This document shows positions 16,488-24,139 of a DNA stretch of 54,108 nucleotides, piece by piece. The stretch's first letter is position 1. The number at the start of each line of letters is the position of its first letter. The position numbers and the translations under genes were made by a program. Source of the DNA: an uncultured bacterium. Its GTDB lineage: Bacteria; Actinomycetota; Coriobacteriia; Coriobacteriales; Coriobacteriaceae. The stretch spans positions 1 to 54,108 of the forward strand of contig CAJMLY010000013.1 of the NCBI GenBank assembly GCA_905214425.1, given 5' to 3'. Under the pieces are notes generated by a model. It saw only the letters and a program-made list of their open reading frames with translations, did not search any database and was not told where the DNA came from.

Positions 16488-16758
16488 CAAGTGCACGTGG
16501 CCATTAGCCTACAATTCAAACACGTTTACGGAGGGCGCCCTTGAAAGAGGGCGCCCTCCGTGGCAAGATGGGATTTGTCCGAGGCTAAACAGCTTTGGGT
16601 CACCGTGGACGGGCAGGGGCCTCGACGCGGTTAGACACGAGACACATACATTACGCGACCTCGCCCTGGTGGCCGCACACGTTGGTTGCGGCCGACGCGG
16701 GCCGCGGGCAAGTGCTTGTAAGGGAGCCTTGCCTCTCTTGTACGAGAAAGGACGCGTA
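16488..16758. other. EIIA-nagB intergenic region with a strong hairpin
   Basis: CGGAGGGCGCCC (16529-16540) pairs perfectly with GGGCGCCCTCCG (16549-16560) over an 8-base loop; no U-tract follows. Further on, GCGGCC/GGCCGC forms a small palindrome at about 16690-16707. The rest would be the untranslated leader of nagB. No gene and no recognisable riboswitch class. Confidence 0.6.
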
Positions 16759-17487
16759 ATGAAGATCATTAAAGCTAAAGACTACGAGGATATGAGCCGC
16801 AAGGCCGCCAATATTATTTCGGCGCAGGTTATCCTCAAGCCCGACTGTGTGCTGGGCCTTGCCACCGGCTCCACCCCGATCGGTGCCTACAAGCAGCTCG
16901 CTGCTTGGTACAAGAAGGGCGACGTCGACTTTGCCGAGGTCAGCACCTACAACCTGGACGAGTATCGCGGCCTTTCGCACGACGATCCCCAGAGCTATCA
17001 CTACTTCATGCGTGAGAACTTCTTCGATCACATCAACATCGACCTGAACAACACGCATGTGCCCGATGGTTCCAACCCCGACGCCGCCGCTGCCTGCTCT
17101 GAGTACGACAAGATCGTCGCCGACGCCGGTTACCCGGATCTGCAGCTGCTCGGCATTGGCAACAACGGCCACATCGGCTTCAACGAGCCCGATGACCACT
17201 TCTCCAAGGGCACGCACTGCGTCGACCTCACCGAGAGCACCATTCAGGCCAACAGCCGCCTGTTCGACAGCATCGACGATGTTCCCCGTCAGGCCTACAC
17301 CATGGGTACCCAGACCATCATGTATGCCCGCATGATCCTGGTCGTCGCCAACGGCGAGGCCAAGGCTCAGGCCGTGCATGACATGTGCTATGGTCCGGTT
17401 ACGCCCGAGTGCCCGGCTTCGATCCTGCAGCTGCACACCAACTGCGTTGTCGTTGCCGACGAGGCCGCCCTTTCGCTCTGCGAGTAG
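16759..17487 (+). CDS. nagB: glucosamine-6-phosphate deaminase
   Basis: 242-aa enzyme turning glucosamine-6-P into fructose-6-P and ammonia, feeding amino sugars into glycolysis. Seen: LGLATGSTPIGAYKQL (substrate phosphate site), TYNLDEYRGLSHDDPQSYHY, and the catalytic GIGNNGHIGFNEP segment. Length is that of the short, generally non-allosteric NagB form. Start ATG 16759 follows AAAGGA; the frame is open further upstream, but that part does not resemble NagB. A terminator closes the gene. Confidence 0.96.
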   Translation: MKIIKAKDYEDMSRKAANIISAQVILKPDCVLGLATGSTPIGAYKQLAAWYKKGDVDFAEVSTYNLDEYRGLSHDDPQSYHYFMRENFFDHINIDLNNTHVPDGSNPDAAAACSEYDKIVADAGYPDLQLLGIGNNGHIGFNEPDDHFSKGTHCVDLTESTIQANSRLFDSIDDVPRQAYTMGTQTIMYARMILVVANGEAKAQAVHDMCYGPVTPECPASILQLHTNCVVVADEAALSLCE

Positions 17488-17520
17488 CGCGAATCCTGCA
17501 CCTCGACATAGCCTTGCCTA

Positions 17521-17547
17521 AGGCCTCCGCTTTGCGGGGGCCTTTTT
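17521..17547 (+). terminator. terminator of nagB
   Basis: AGGCCTCCGC-TTT-GCGGGGGCCT followed by TTTT. Confidence 0.9.
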
Positions 17548-17935
17548 GTTATCCCTTTTTGCCCACTTGACCAAAAACTTGCCGCAAGCTTGACGAATGC
17601 CGGATGTCCAATAGCTTGATTCATTCCATACCAGATTCTATGCAAAAATGCTACTAGAAGGTCGTAGACGGTAGCGGGTGCTAGGCGAGTTGAATGACAT
17701 GGCTGAACCTTGTTCATCTGCGTTACACTGCCGCTTAGATGGGACAAGCTGACAAGCTCATTTACCTGCATAAAGACCGATTAGTCGGGGGATTAATAAC
17801 AATCGGCCCTCGCTGTACAAAAACTTGCCGCTTGCGTACCAAAAGACAATCTAAAACACAAGGTCGCTCTATACATAGCGCGGCTTGTATGGTCTTGCGG
17901 TTACAGTGTCCATACGGTCGAGTTGAGGAGCGGGC
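17548..17935. other. 388-base leader/promoter region of the SARP-type regulator
   Basis: No gene. A 14-base direct repeat, CAAAAACTTGCCGC, occurs at 17572-17585 and 17818-17831; the second copy is framed by GTAC. CCGATT/AATCGG form an inverted repeat near 17777-17806. GAGGAG at about 17925 is the ribosome binding site. No promoter was assigned with confidence. Confidence 0.5.
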
Positions 17936-20935
17936 ATGGTAAACGATTTGGGCAGTATAGACGAGCTCGAGCTGATGCCGCTGGGCGGAGGCTATATGGT
18001 GCGACGCGAACGCTTGATGAATGAGCTTATCGCCAAGGGCCGAAAGGCCGGCATCGTAGTTCTTTATGCGCCCGACGGGTTTGGGAAGACCTCAGTGCTG
18101 CTGCAGTACACCCATGAGGTTAAATGCGACCCGACGCGAGGCCCCGTGCGGATTATCGAGGCCGATCGCGCCACTGGGCGCGAGGTGTTTATGCAGCTCG
18201 AGGTGGTTACCGAAGAACTCAAAGACAAACCGCACTCCCTTATCGCGATTGATAATGTGCCAAACCTCGATCAACACGATACCGAAGACCTCATCGACAG
18301 GATTCGCGGCCTGCGCGCTATGGGGGTAGGGGTCTTTATCTCCTGCCGTCCTTCAAATCGTCAGCTGATTCATGGGCTGGGCGATTCGGTTAAGATCAAT
18401 GCGCAGATGCTCAAGGTGCATGCCTATGAGTATTCGGCGTGGGCATCGGCGTTTTCGATCAGCACATCGCTCGACTTCTATCAGCTCACGCAGGGCGTGC
18501 CCGAGCTCGTTTCGGCATTGCAGACGGGTCTGTATGGCCAAGGCGACGTAGCCGGTCCGCTCGAAAACGAGATTGTCAACGTATATGGCGCGGCACTTGT
18601 CGATCTGGCTTCGCTCGACAATAACGCACTGTTTTGCGTGGCATGTCTCATGGTTTTGATGGGCGAGGGCAATATCGCAGAACTCGAGGCTTGTGGGGTA
18701 AGGCTGTCGATGGTCGACCAGTCCTACTTTGTACGCGACTACCCGATCTTTGGCTTGGACCCCGCCGAGCGGAGTTTTACGTGTCTGGGCACGGAGGATA
18801 ACGGACGCTTGCGCTTGCGTAAGTTGGTGGCCGAGGTTCGCCCCGAACTTGTTCCGAGGGCGGCCCGGATTTTGCTTAAGGCGGGTAGATGCGATGCGGC
18901 GATGGACCTGGCGAACGCCTTTTTGGACCGTGAGGCGGTCCTTGAACTTGCTGGGCAGTATGGGGTCGATCTGGCTCTGACGGGGCACGGGGCCGATATC
19001 TGCCGAGCGGCGCTGGGCACGATCGATGCCGACGATCCGGCTCCAGAGCCAACGCCTGCCGAGGCGCTCGGCGTATATCTGGCAGCGGTCAGCGTGTCCA
19101 ATACAAAGCTCGCTCGCTATATGGCATCGGTCATCGAGCGCGGGGGCGAACGGGCGGCCTGCGAAATAGACCCTGTTTCATGGAGGGTGGCCCAGACGCT
19201 GACGGCTGTTTGCTATGGGGACAACGGGCTTGGGCTTCCTACGAATCTGGCCGTGCCAGAAATCGAGACATCCCATACCGCACTCGATATGTTGTCTGCG
19301 CATATCGAGGTCAAGCGCTGTCTGACAGAGCGGGGAGATGACGGCGGCGTTCTACAGCAGCTCAAAACGAGCAAGGCCTACGACTGCGAGCTCGACATCG
19401 CGGGGATTGTTATACGAGCCGATAGCATGCTGGTGGAGCTCTTTGACGGGTCGTTTGCGGGAACCGACGAGCGCGACGACGAGATGACGGTGGTGCGGGA
19501 GGCGCTCGACGTACGTGGGCTTAAGGCGATGGCTATCTGGGTGCGTATGGTGTTGGCGGCACGGCGGCTCCTTTCCGGCTTGCCGGTAACCGACGACGCG
19601 GCGTTCAACGAGCTCGATCGTTTTGCCGTGCGCATGCGCGACAACCAGATTCAGCTGTTTGGGCTGTTGCTAGAAGGCTGGCAGTCACTGGCAGAGGGAC
19701 GGCCGGTTAATGCAAAGTTCCGTGCGGTCCAAGTGCTCAAACTTGCCGAGGAGTCGATTGCGTACATGCGCGATAACGCATTGCTGCTGGAGCGCGCGGC
19801 ATATCTGCGTAACACCTCGATGGTTTCGGTGCGCGAGGAAGCGGAGCTACTCGATATAAGCCAGACGCAGGTTGGTGGCGCAGAAGCCTGGATGGTGGCG
19901 CTGCATTTGGCCTGTGCGGGCCGAGACAGCGACCTTGCGGCCTGGATGTCCATGAATCGCGCGGGGATTCTAGAGCCATCGTATCGGCTCTTTGCGCGCC
20001 TTGCCATGCATTGTCTGGGCGAGCCGGCGGGCAGGATACGCAAGAAGCTTCCCGTGCGCGAGCTGTCGCGGTACTCGCTGCGCGACGATTTGGAAGGGGA
20101 GGGCGAGCGCCTGTTTCAGGCCGGCGAGGTTGAAGCCGTTGATACCATCGACCATATCGAGATTCGCATGTTTGGTGCGTTTCGCGCCGAGCGCGACGGG
20201 TTTCCCATCACGGACAAAATGTGGCGCCGCAAGAAGGCGGCGACACTTGCCGAGCGGCTTGCGCTGGGCATGGATGCGCTCGTCGATCGTGAGACGCTGG
20301 CCATGGAGCTGTGGCCCCATGCCGAGTTCAATAGCGCCCGCAATAACCTGTACTCGACGATATCGCGCTTGCGGTCGGCTTTGGGGCCGACGCCAGACGG
20401 CAAGTCGTGCGTGCTCATCCAAAATGAATGCATCGGACTCAACGGCGATTACGTCAAGACCGATGTACGGCTGTTTGACCAGATAAGCCGCGAGGTTTTG
20501 GGAAATCGCACGGGTGCGCGCGGGCCCCATCTGGTCGAGTTGTGCCTTAAGATTGAGCAGCTTTATGCCGGACCGCTGTATGTTCCCAATGGCTGTAATC
20601 CCACCTATTTTTTGCGTATGCGACGCATTATGCAGTCAAAGTACATCGATTGCATGATTAAGGGAGCAAATGCCGCTCTAGAGGAAAACGATCTGCAGTC
20701 GGCGATTTGGCTAGCGGAGTCGGGGCTTCGGCAGGAAACGGCGCGCGAGGATATGGTGCGCTGCGCCATGCGTGTCTACAGTGCGTCGGGGCGGCGACGC
20801 GATATCGTCGAGCTATACAGCGGGCATATGCACCATCTGAGGGAGCAGGTCAATGGCGTGCCCGAGCCCGAGACGCGGCGTCTATACGAGCGCTTGGTGG
20901 AGGGGCGGCTCAATCGCGTGCTGGTCGAGCGATAA
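17936..20935 (+). CDS. SARP/AfsR-like transcriptional regulator with NTPase and BTAD domains
   Basis: 999-aa signal-transducing regulator. Seen: Walker A APDGFGKT at 45-52, a hydrophobic-Asp Walker B-like LIAIDNVP at about 105, a long helical middle region typical of STAND/MalT-like proteins, then near 740-830 an OmpR/SARP-type winged helix (IEIRMFGAFRAERDGFPI, RNNLYSTISRLRSALG) and a C-terminal bacterial activator domain (about 850-990). Order is unusual relative to classic SARPs, which carry the DNA-binding domain first. Start ATG 17936 follows GAGGAG. Targets unknown; no adjacent biosynthetic cluster. Confidence 0.85.
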   Translation: MVNDLGSIDELELMPLGGGYMVRRERLMNELIAKGRKAGIVVLYAPDGFGKTSVLLQYTHEVKCDPTRGPVRIIEADRATGREVFMQLEVVTEELKDKPHSLIAIDNVPNLDQHDTEDLIDRIRGLRAMGVGVFISCRPSNRQLIHGLGDSVKINAQMLKVHAYEYSAWASAFSISTSLDFYQLTQGVPELVSALQTGLYGQGDVAGPLENEIVNVYGAALVDLASLDNNALFCVACLMVLMGEGNIAELEACGVRLSMVDQSYFVRDYPIFGLDPAERSFTCLGTEDNGRLRLRKLVAEVRPELVPRAARILLKAGRCDAAMDLANAFLDREAVLELAGQYGVDLALTGHGADICRAALGTIDADDPAPEPTPAEALGVYLAAVSVSNTKLARYMASVIERGGERAACEIDPVSWRVAQTLTAVCYGDNGLGLPTNLAVPEIETSHTALDMLSAHIEVKRCLTERGDDGGVLQQLKTSKAYDCELDIAGIVIRADSMLVELFDGSFAGTDERDDEMTVVREALDVRGLKAMAIWVRMVLAARRLLSGLPVTDDAAFNELDRFAVRMRDNQIQLFGLLLEGWQSLAEGRPVNAKFRAVQVLKLAEESIAYMRDNALLLERAAYLRNTSMVSVREEAELLDISQTQVGGAEAWMVALHLACAGRDSDLAAWMSMNRAGILEPSYRLFARLAMHCLGEPAGRIRKKLPVRELSRYSLRDDLEGEGERLFQAGEVEAVDTIDHIEIRMFGAFRAERDGFPITDKMWRRKKAATLAERLALGMDALVDRETLAMELWPHAEFNSARNNLYSTISRLRSALGPTPDGKSCVLIQNECIGLNGDYVKTDVRLFDQISREVLGNRTGARGPHLVELCLKIEQLYAGPLYVPNGCNPTYFLRMRRIMQSKYIDCMIKGANAALEENDLQSAIWLAESGLRQETAREDMVRCAMRVYSASGRRRDIVELYSGHMHHLREQVNGVPEPETRRLYERLVEGRLNRVLVER

Positions 20936-20969
20936 AAAACGGGCGCCCAAAGTACTTGAGCACCCGTAA
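20934..20969 (-). terminator. terminator of yhbY
   Basis: Read on the minus strand, ACGGGTGC pairs with GCGCCCGT (one mismatch), with an inner CAAG/CTTTG stem, followed by TTTTTT. It overlaps the stop codon of the plus-strand regulator, so both genes share this convergent end. Confidence 0.75.
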
Positions 20970-21004
20970 GCTTGCTATGTGTTGGCTCGCCGGATCATTG
21001 GCTC

Positions 21005-21304
21005 CTAGACGAGTTTGATCTTCTCGATGTCCTTGCGCGAGGACTCGCGATACAGCGAGAACTTGCGGCCGATGACCTGGACGACCTCGGCGTGGCAACG
21101 CTCAGCGAGCTCTTCGGCGGCCTCGCGGGCGGAAAGGCTGGAGCCATCGAGCACGGAGCACTTAACGAGCTCGTGCTTCTCCAGGTAGGCGACCGTCTGC
21201 TCGACGGTGCCCTCGTTGACATCGGACTTGCCGATGATGATGGCGGGGTTGAGGTGATGGGCCATGCTGCGAAGCTGCTTGACCTGGGCTCCTGTCAGTG
21301 CCAT
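21005..21304 (-). CDS. yhbY: ribosome assembly RNA-binding protein (CRM domain)
   Basis: 99-aa YhbY-family protein associated with 50S precursors. The CRM fold is recognisable: LTGAQVKQLRSMAHHLNPAIIIGKSDVNE at the start with the glycine loop, EKHELVKCSVLD in the middle, and the end VVQVIGRKFSLYRES. Length is normal. Minus-strand monocistronic gene facing the large regulator. Confidence 0.93.
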   Translation of the reverse strand: MALTGAQVKQLRSMAHHLNPAIIIGKSDVNEGTVEQTVAYLEKHELVKCSVLDGSSLSAREAAEELAERCHAEVVQVIGRKFSLYRESSRKDIEKIKLV

Positions 21305-21462
21305 GGGTTCTCGCTTTCTATGTATGGGGCGCCCCGCGACGGGGCCTTAATCTACGTGAGCTGTCCCACGATAGCGCAGGAACGGCGTGGTGTGGAGCGC
21401 GTTTGCCCAGTTCAAAAAGAATGCGGATGCCGAGTGAGTGGGCGGTGCGGGCTGCGAACAGG

Positions 21463-22350
21463 CTATGAGCTGGGCGCAGAGACCGGCTCCCATGCAATAA
21501 ACGCCCAACGAACCTCGCGGACGTGGTCGAGCATGTAGCGTCCCTGCGGCACACCCTTGGAGCCCGGCTCACCGGCATGGGGGTTCTCAATCATGTGTTG
21601 AGCGATGTAGTCGCGCAGGCGGTCGATTTTATCCTCGTTGCCGTGTTCGAGCATACGGGAGAAGTCCGTCACGCCTGCCTCGAGGCTATCGAAGGTATCG
21701 CGACGAGGTGATTCAAAGTACGTAACCTGCGGCAGGGCACCCATCTGAATGAGAATGTTAAAGGCATACACAAAGCCATTGCTGCAGGTAACGGAGGCGC
21801 CGATAGCGTTCATCAAGTGCAGATCATAGCGCGGGCTGGAGTTGGCAACCATCGTGACGGCGCAACGCCGACGAGCCGTTCGATCAAGCTTGGCAAGCGC
21901 GCCTTTTAGGTTGGTCGTGGTGACAGAGCGACTGGCAAAGGCAACATCTACAGCCTTGGCAACCGGCCCAACCAGATCCCAATCGTCATCCCAAGCAAGC
22001 TCAAGCGGCGTAATAAGATCCTCGAGCCCGTAATACTCAATGCCGGCATCAAGGGTGCCCAACATAGCGGGGGAGAAATCAGCCGCAATCACAGGATGCC
22101 CAGCCTGAGCAAGCGGAATAGCAATCGACCCAGCCCCGCACCCCATATCGAGCACCGACTCGCCGGGCTCAAGCGCCAACAGCTTTATAAAATCCCGAGC
22201 ATAAGGGGCAGTCTCCAACGGCCGAAAATGCCGAGCCCTTTTATCCCACTCAAAAGAATCATCAGCCCGCCGCCGAGCAGCCTGCAGGCGCATCCATTCG
22301 CCATTCCAATCCGCAGCAAGCAGCTCAGAACGATTCTCCCCATCAACCAC
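21463..22350 (-). CDS. class I SAM-dependent methyltransferase
   Basis: 295-aa methyltransferase. SAM-binding motif I is VLDMGCGAGSIAIPLA, with the acidic AADFSPAML after it. The C-terminal third (RMLEHGNEDKIDRLRDYIAQH) resembles small-molecule or metal-related methyltransferases; the substrate is not evident. I chose GTG 22350 as start because AGGAGG lies seven bases upstream. The frame is open to an ATG at 22410, but that stretch is the terminator/leader and would merely encode MLVAALLLGGVAFLLLGG. A terminator lies just before the ribosome binding site, suggesting attenuation. Confidence 0.85.
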   Translation of the reverse strand: MVDGENRSELLAADWNGEWMRLQAARRRADDSFEWDKRARHFRPLETAPYARDFIKLLALEPGESVLDMGCGAGSIAIPLAQAGHPVIAADFSPAMLGTLDAGIEYYGLEDLITPLELAWDDDWDLVGPVAKAVDVAFASRSVTTTNLKGALAKLDRTARRRCAVTMVANSSPRYDLHLMNAIGASVTCSNGFVYAFNILIQMGALPQVTYFESPRRDTFDSLEAGVTDFSRMLEHGNEDKIDRLRDYIAQHMIENPHAGEPGSKGVPQGRYMLDHVREVRWAFIAWEPVSAPSS

Positions 22351-22369
22351 GGGCCAACCTCCTAGCAAC

Positions 22370-22401
22370 AAAAAAGCGACTCCTCCCAAAAGAAGAGCCG
22401 C
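22370..22401 (-). terminator. terminator/attenuator directly before the methyltransferase ribosome binding site
   Basis: On the minus strand GCGGCTCTTC pairs with GAGGAGTCGC (two G-U pairs) and is followed by TTTTTT, six bases before AGGAGG. It may end the UPF0210 transcript or act as an attenuator of the methyltransferase. No competing antiterminator was found by eye. Confidence 0.65.
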
Positions 22402-22515
22402 AACCAGCATATATCAGAAAGAACCGATCCAACGCCAAACCGCCACACCAGCCAAGTGGTGCAGGAGCGAAGCAACTGCAACCGGGATAGAACCCAACTG
22501 AGGTCCCGTTGTGCG

Positions 22516-22649
22516 GGAGCCCCGGGGAGGGCAAATATATAAGGTCGATCGCGAGTTCCGCACGAGCCGGAGAGCACTTAATGTGCTCTCCGTGCGAGTC
22601 AGGACTGTCCGAGCAGGCGACCTTATATATTTGCCCTCCCCGGGGCTCC
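22516..22649 (-). repeat. nested hairpin element, copy 2 (after the UPF0210 gene)
   Basis: Outer arms 22516-22547 and 22618-22649 are perfectly complementary over 32 bp (GGAGCCCCGGGGAGGGCAAA and onward). Read on the minus strand, the core holds TCGGACAGTCCTGACTCGCAC (22592-22612), the inner hairpin GGAGAGCAC/GTGCTCTCC, and TCGTGCGGAACTC (22553-22565), the motifs of copy 1 in the same order. It begins 17 bases after the stop codon of the minus-strand gene, the same orientation as copy 1 has to gatB. No U-tract follows the outer arm. Confidence 0.9.
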
Positions 22650-22666
22650 TCGCCAGTCCCCCTCAG

Positions 22667-24031
22667 CTAGTTCTTCAGCGAGTTCAGCGGCGCCGGGAAG
22701 CGTCCACCGCGGTGGGCAAGCACGGTGCCGGCGTTGGGGTTCACTGGCATGATGGGCGCACGGCCGAACAGGCCGCCGTACTCGACGCAGTCGCCCACGC
22801 CCTTGCCGATGGCGGGGATCACGCGCACGGCCGTGGTCTTGTTGTTGATGACGCCGATGGCCATCTCGTCGGCGATGATGCCGGCGATGGTCTCGACCGG
22901 GGTGTCGCCGGGGATGGCGATCATGTCCAGGCCAACGGAGCACACGCAGGTCATGGCCTCGAGCTTCTCGAGCGAAAGCGCACCGGCCTCGACGGCGGCG
23001 ATCATGCCGGCATCCTCGGACACGGGAATAAAGGCACCGGAGAGACCGCCCACGCTGGAGCTTGCCATGACGCCGCCCTTCTTGACGGCATCGTTGAGCA
23101 TGGCGAGCGCACAGGTCGTGCCCGGGCCACCGCAGGTGCCCACGCCGATGATCTCGAGGATGCGGGCAACGGAGTCGCCGATGGCAGGCGTGGGGGCCAG
23201 CGACAGGTCGACAATGCCTTTCTCGACACCCAGACGGCGGGCTGCCTCACGGCTCATGAGCTCGCCGGCGCGGGTGATCTTAAAGGCGGTCTGCTTAATC
23301 TTCTCGGCAACCTCCATCATCGATGCGGAATCGGGCAGCGTCTCCAGGGCTGCGGCCATAACGCCGGGGCCCGAGACGCCTACGTTGATGACGGCGTCGG
23401 CCTCGCCACCGCCGTGGACGGCGCCCGCCATAAACGGGGAGTCCTCGACCATGTTGGCAAAGCAGACAAACTTGGAGGCACCGACGGAATCCTGGTCGGC
23501 CGTGAGTTTAGCGGCATCGATGATGGTCTGGGCGGCCATAAGCACGGCGTCCATGTTGATACCGGCGCGTAGGCTGGCGACGTTGACGCTGGAGCAGACG
23601 CGGCTCGTGGTGGCGAGCGCCTGGGGGATGGACTGGATGACGCGGCGGTCGGCGTCGCCGATGCCCTTCTGGACGAGTGCGGAGAAGCCGCCCAGGTAAT
23701 CGATGCCGAGTGTCTCGGCCGCGCGGTCGAGGGCGTGCGCGATGGGGGTGAGGTCCTCATCCTTGCAGCACGCGGCGATCTGCGCCACCGGGGTGACGGA
23801 AACGCGCTTGTTGACGATGGGGATACCGTACTCGCGCTCGAGGTTCTCGGCGGTCTCGACCAGATGCTCGGCCGTGTGCGTCACGTGGTCGTAGATTTTC
23901 GTGCACATGCGGTCGAGGTTCTCGTCACCGCAACCCATGAGCGAAACACCCATGGTGATGGTCCTGATGTCGAGGTTCTGCTCCTCAACCATGCCGCGGG
24001 TTTCCGCGATTTCTGCGGGCGTGATCGCCAT
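22667..24031 (-). CDS. UPF0210 / PFL-family protein (DUF711)
   Basis: 454-aa protein of the widely conserved UPF0210 (DUF711) family, structurally related to glycyl-radical enzymes but without an established reaction. Typical parts: MVEEQNLDIRTITMGVSLMGC near the N-terminus, GGFSALVQKG, and the Gly/Ala-rich end with GRAPIMPVNPN. Start ATG 24031 follows AGGAGCG; an upstream in-frame ATG at 24088 adds residues with no family similarity. In many bacteria it sits beside an ACT-domain protein (UPF0237); none is present here. Strong codon bias suggests good expression. Confidence 0.9.
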   Translation of the reverse strand: MAITPAEIAETRGMVEEQNLDIRTITMGVSLMGCGDENLDRMCTKIYDHVTHTAEHLVETAENLEREYGIPIVNKRVSVTPVAQIAACCKDEDLTPIAHALDRAAETLGIDYLGGFSALVQKGIGDADRRVIQSIPQALATTSRVCSSVNVASLRAGINMDAVLMAAQTIIDAAKLTADQDSVGASKFVCFANMVEDSPFMAGAVHGGGEADAVINVGVSGPGVMAAALETLPDSASMMEVAEKIKQTAFKITRAGELMSREAARRLGVEKGIVDLSLAPTPAIGDSVARILEIIGVGTCGGPGTTCALAMLNDAVKKGGVMASSSVGGLSGAFIPVSEDAGMIAAVEAGALSLEKLEAMTCVCSVGLDMIAIPGDTPVETIAGIIADEMAIGVINNKTTAVRVIPAIGKGVGDCVEYGGLFGRAPIMPVNPNAGTVLAHRGGRFPAPLNSLKN

Positions 24032-24076
24032 CCTTGCGCTCCTATCTGCCAAAACGAGCATAGTCTTGTCTATTTT

Positions 24077-24114
24077 AACGTGCCGCACGTGCCAAGTGGC
24101 GCATGCGGCACGTT
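24077..24114. other. hairpin between metH and the UPF0210 gene
   Basis: AACGTGCCGC (24077-24086) pairs perfectly with GCGGCACGTT (24105-24114). For metH on the minus strand it is a possible terminator although only AAAATAG follows. No U-tract in that direction. Confidence 0.5.
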
Positions 24115-24139
24115 TTGGTGCTCGGTTGTTTCCGTTGTG

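Noticed and set aside
16408..16758. Long N-terminal extension of NagB
   Set aside because: No similarity to NagB, contains the intergenic hairpin, and a good ribosome binding site precedes ATG 16759.
22351..22410. N-terminal hydrophobic extension of the methyltransferase (MLVAALLLGG...)
   Set aside because: This DNA is the terminator hairpin and ribosome binding site; GTG 22350 is far better placed.
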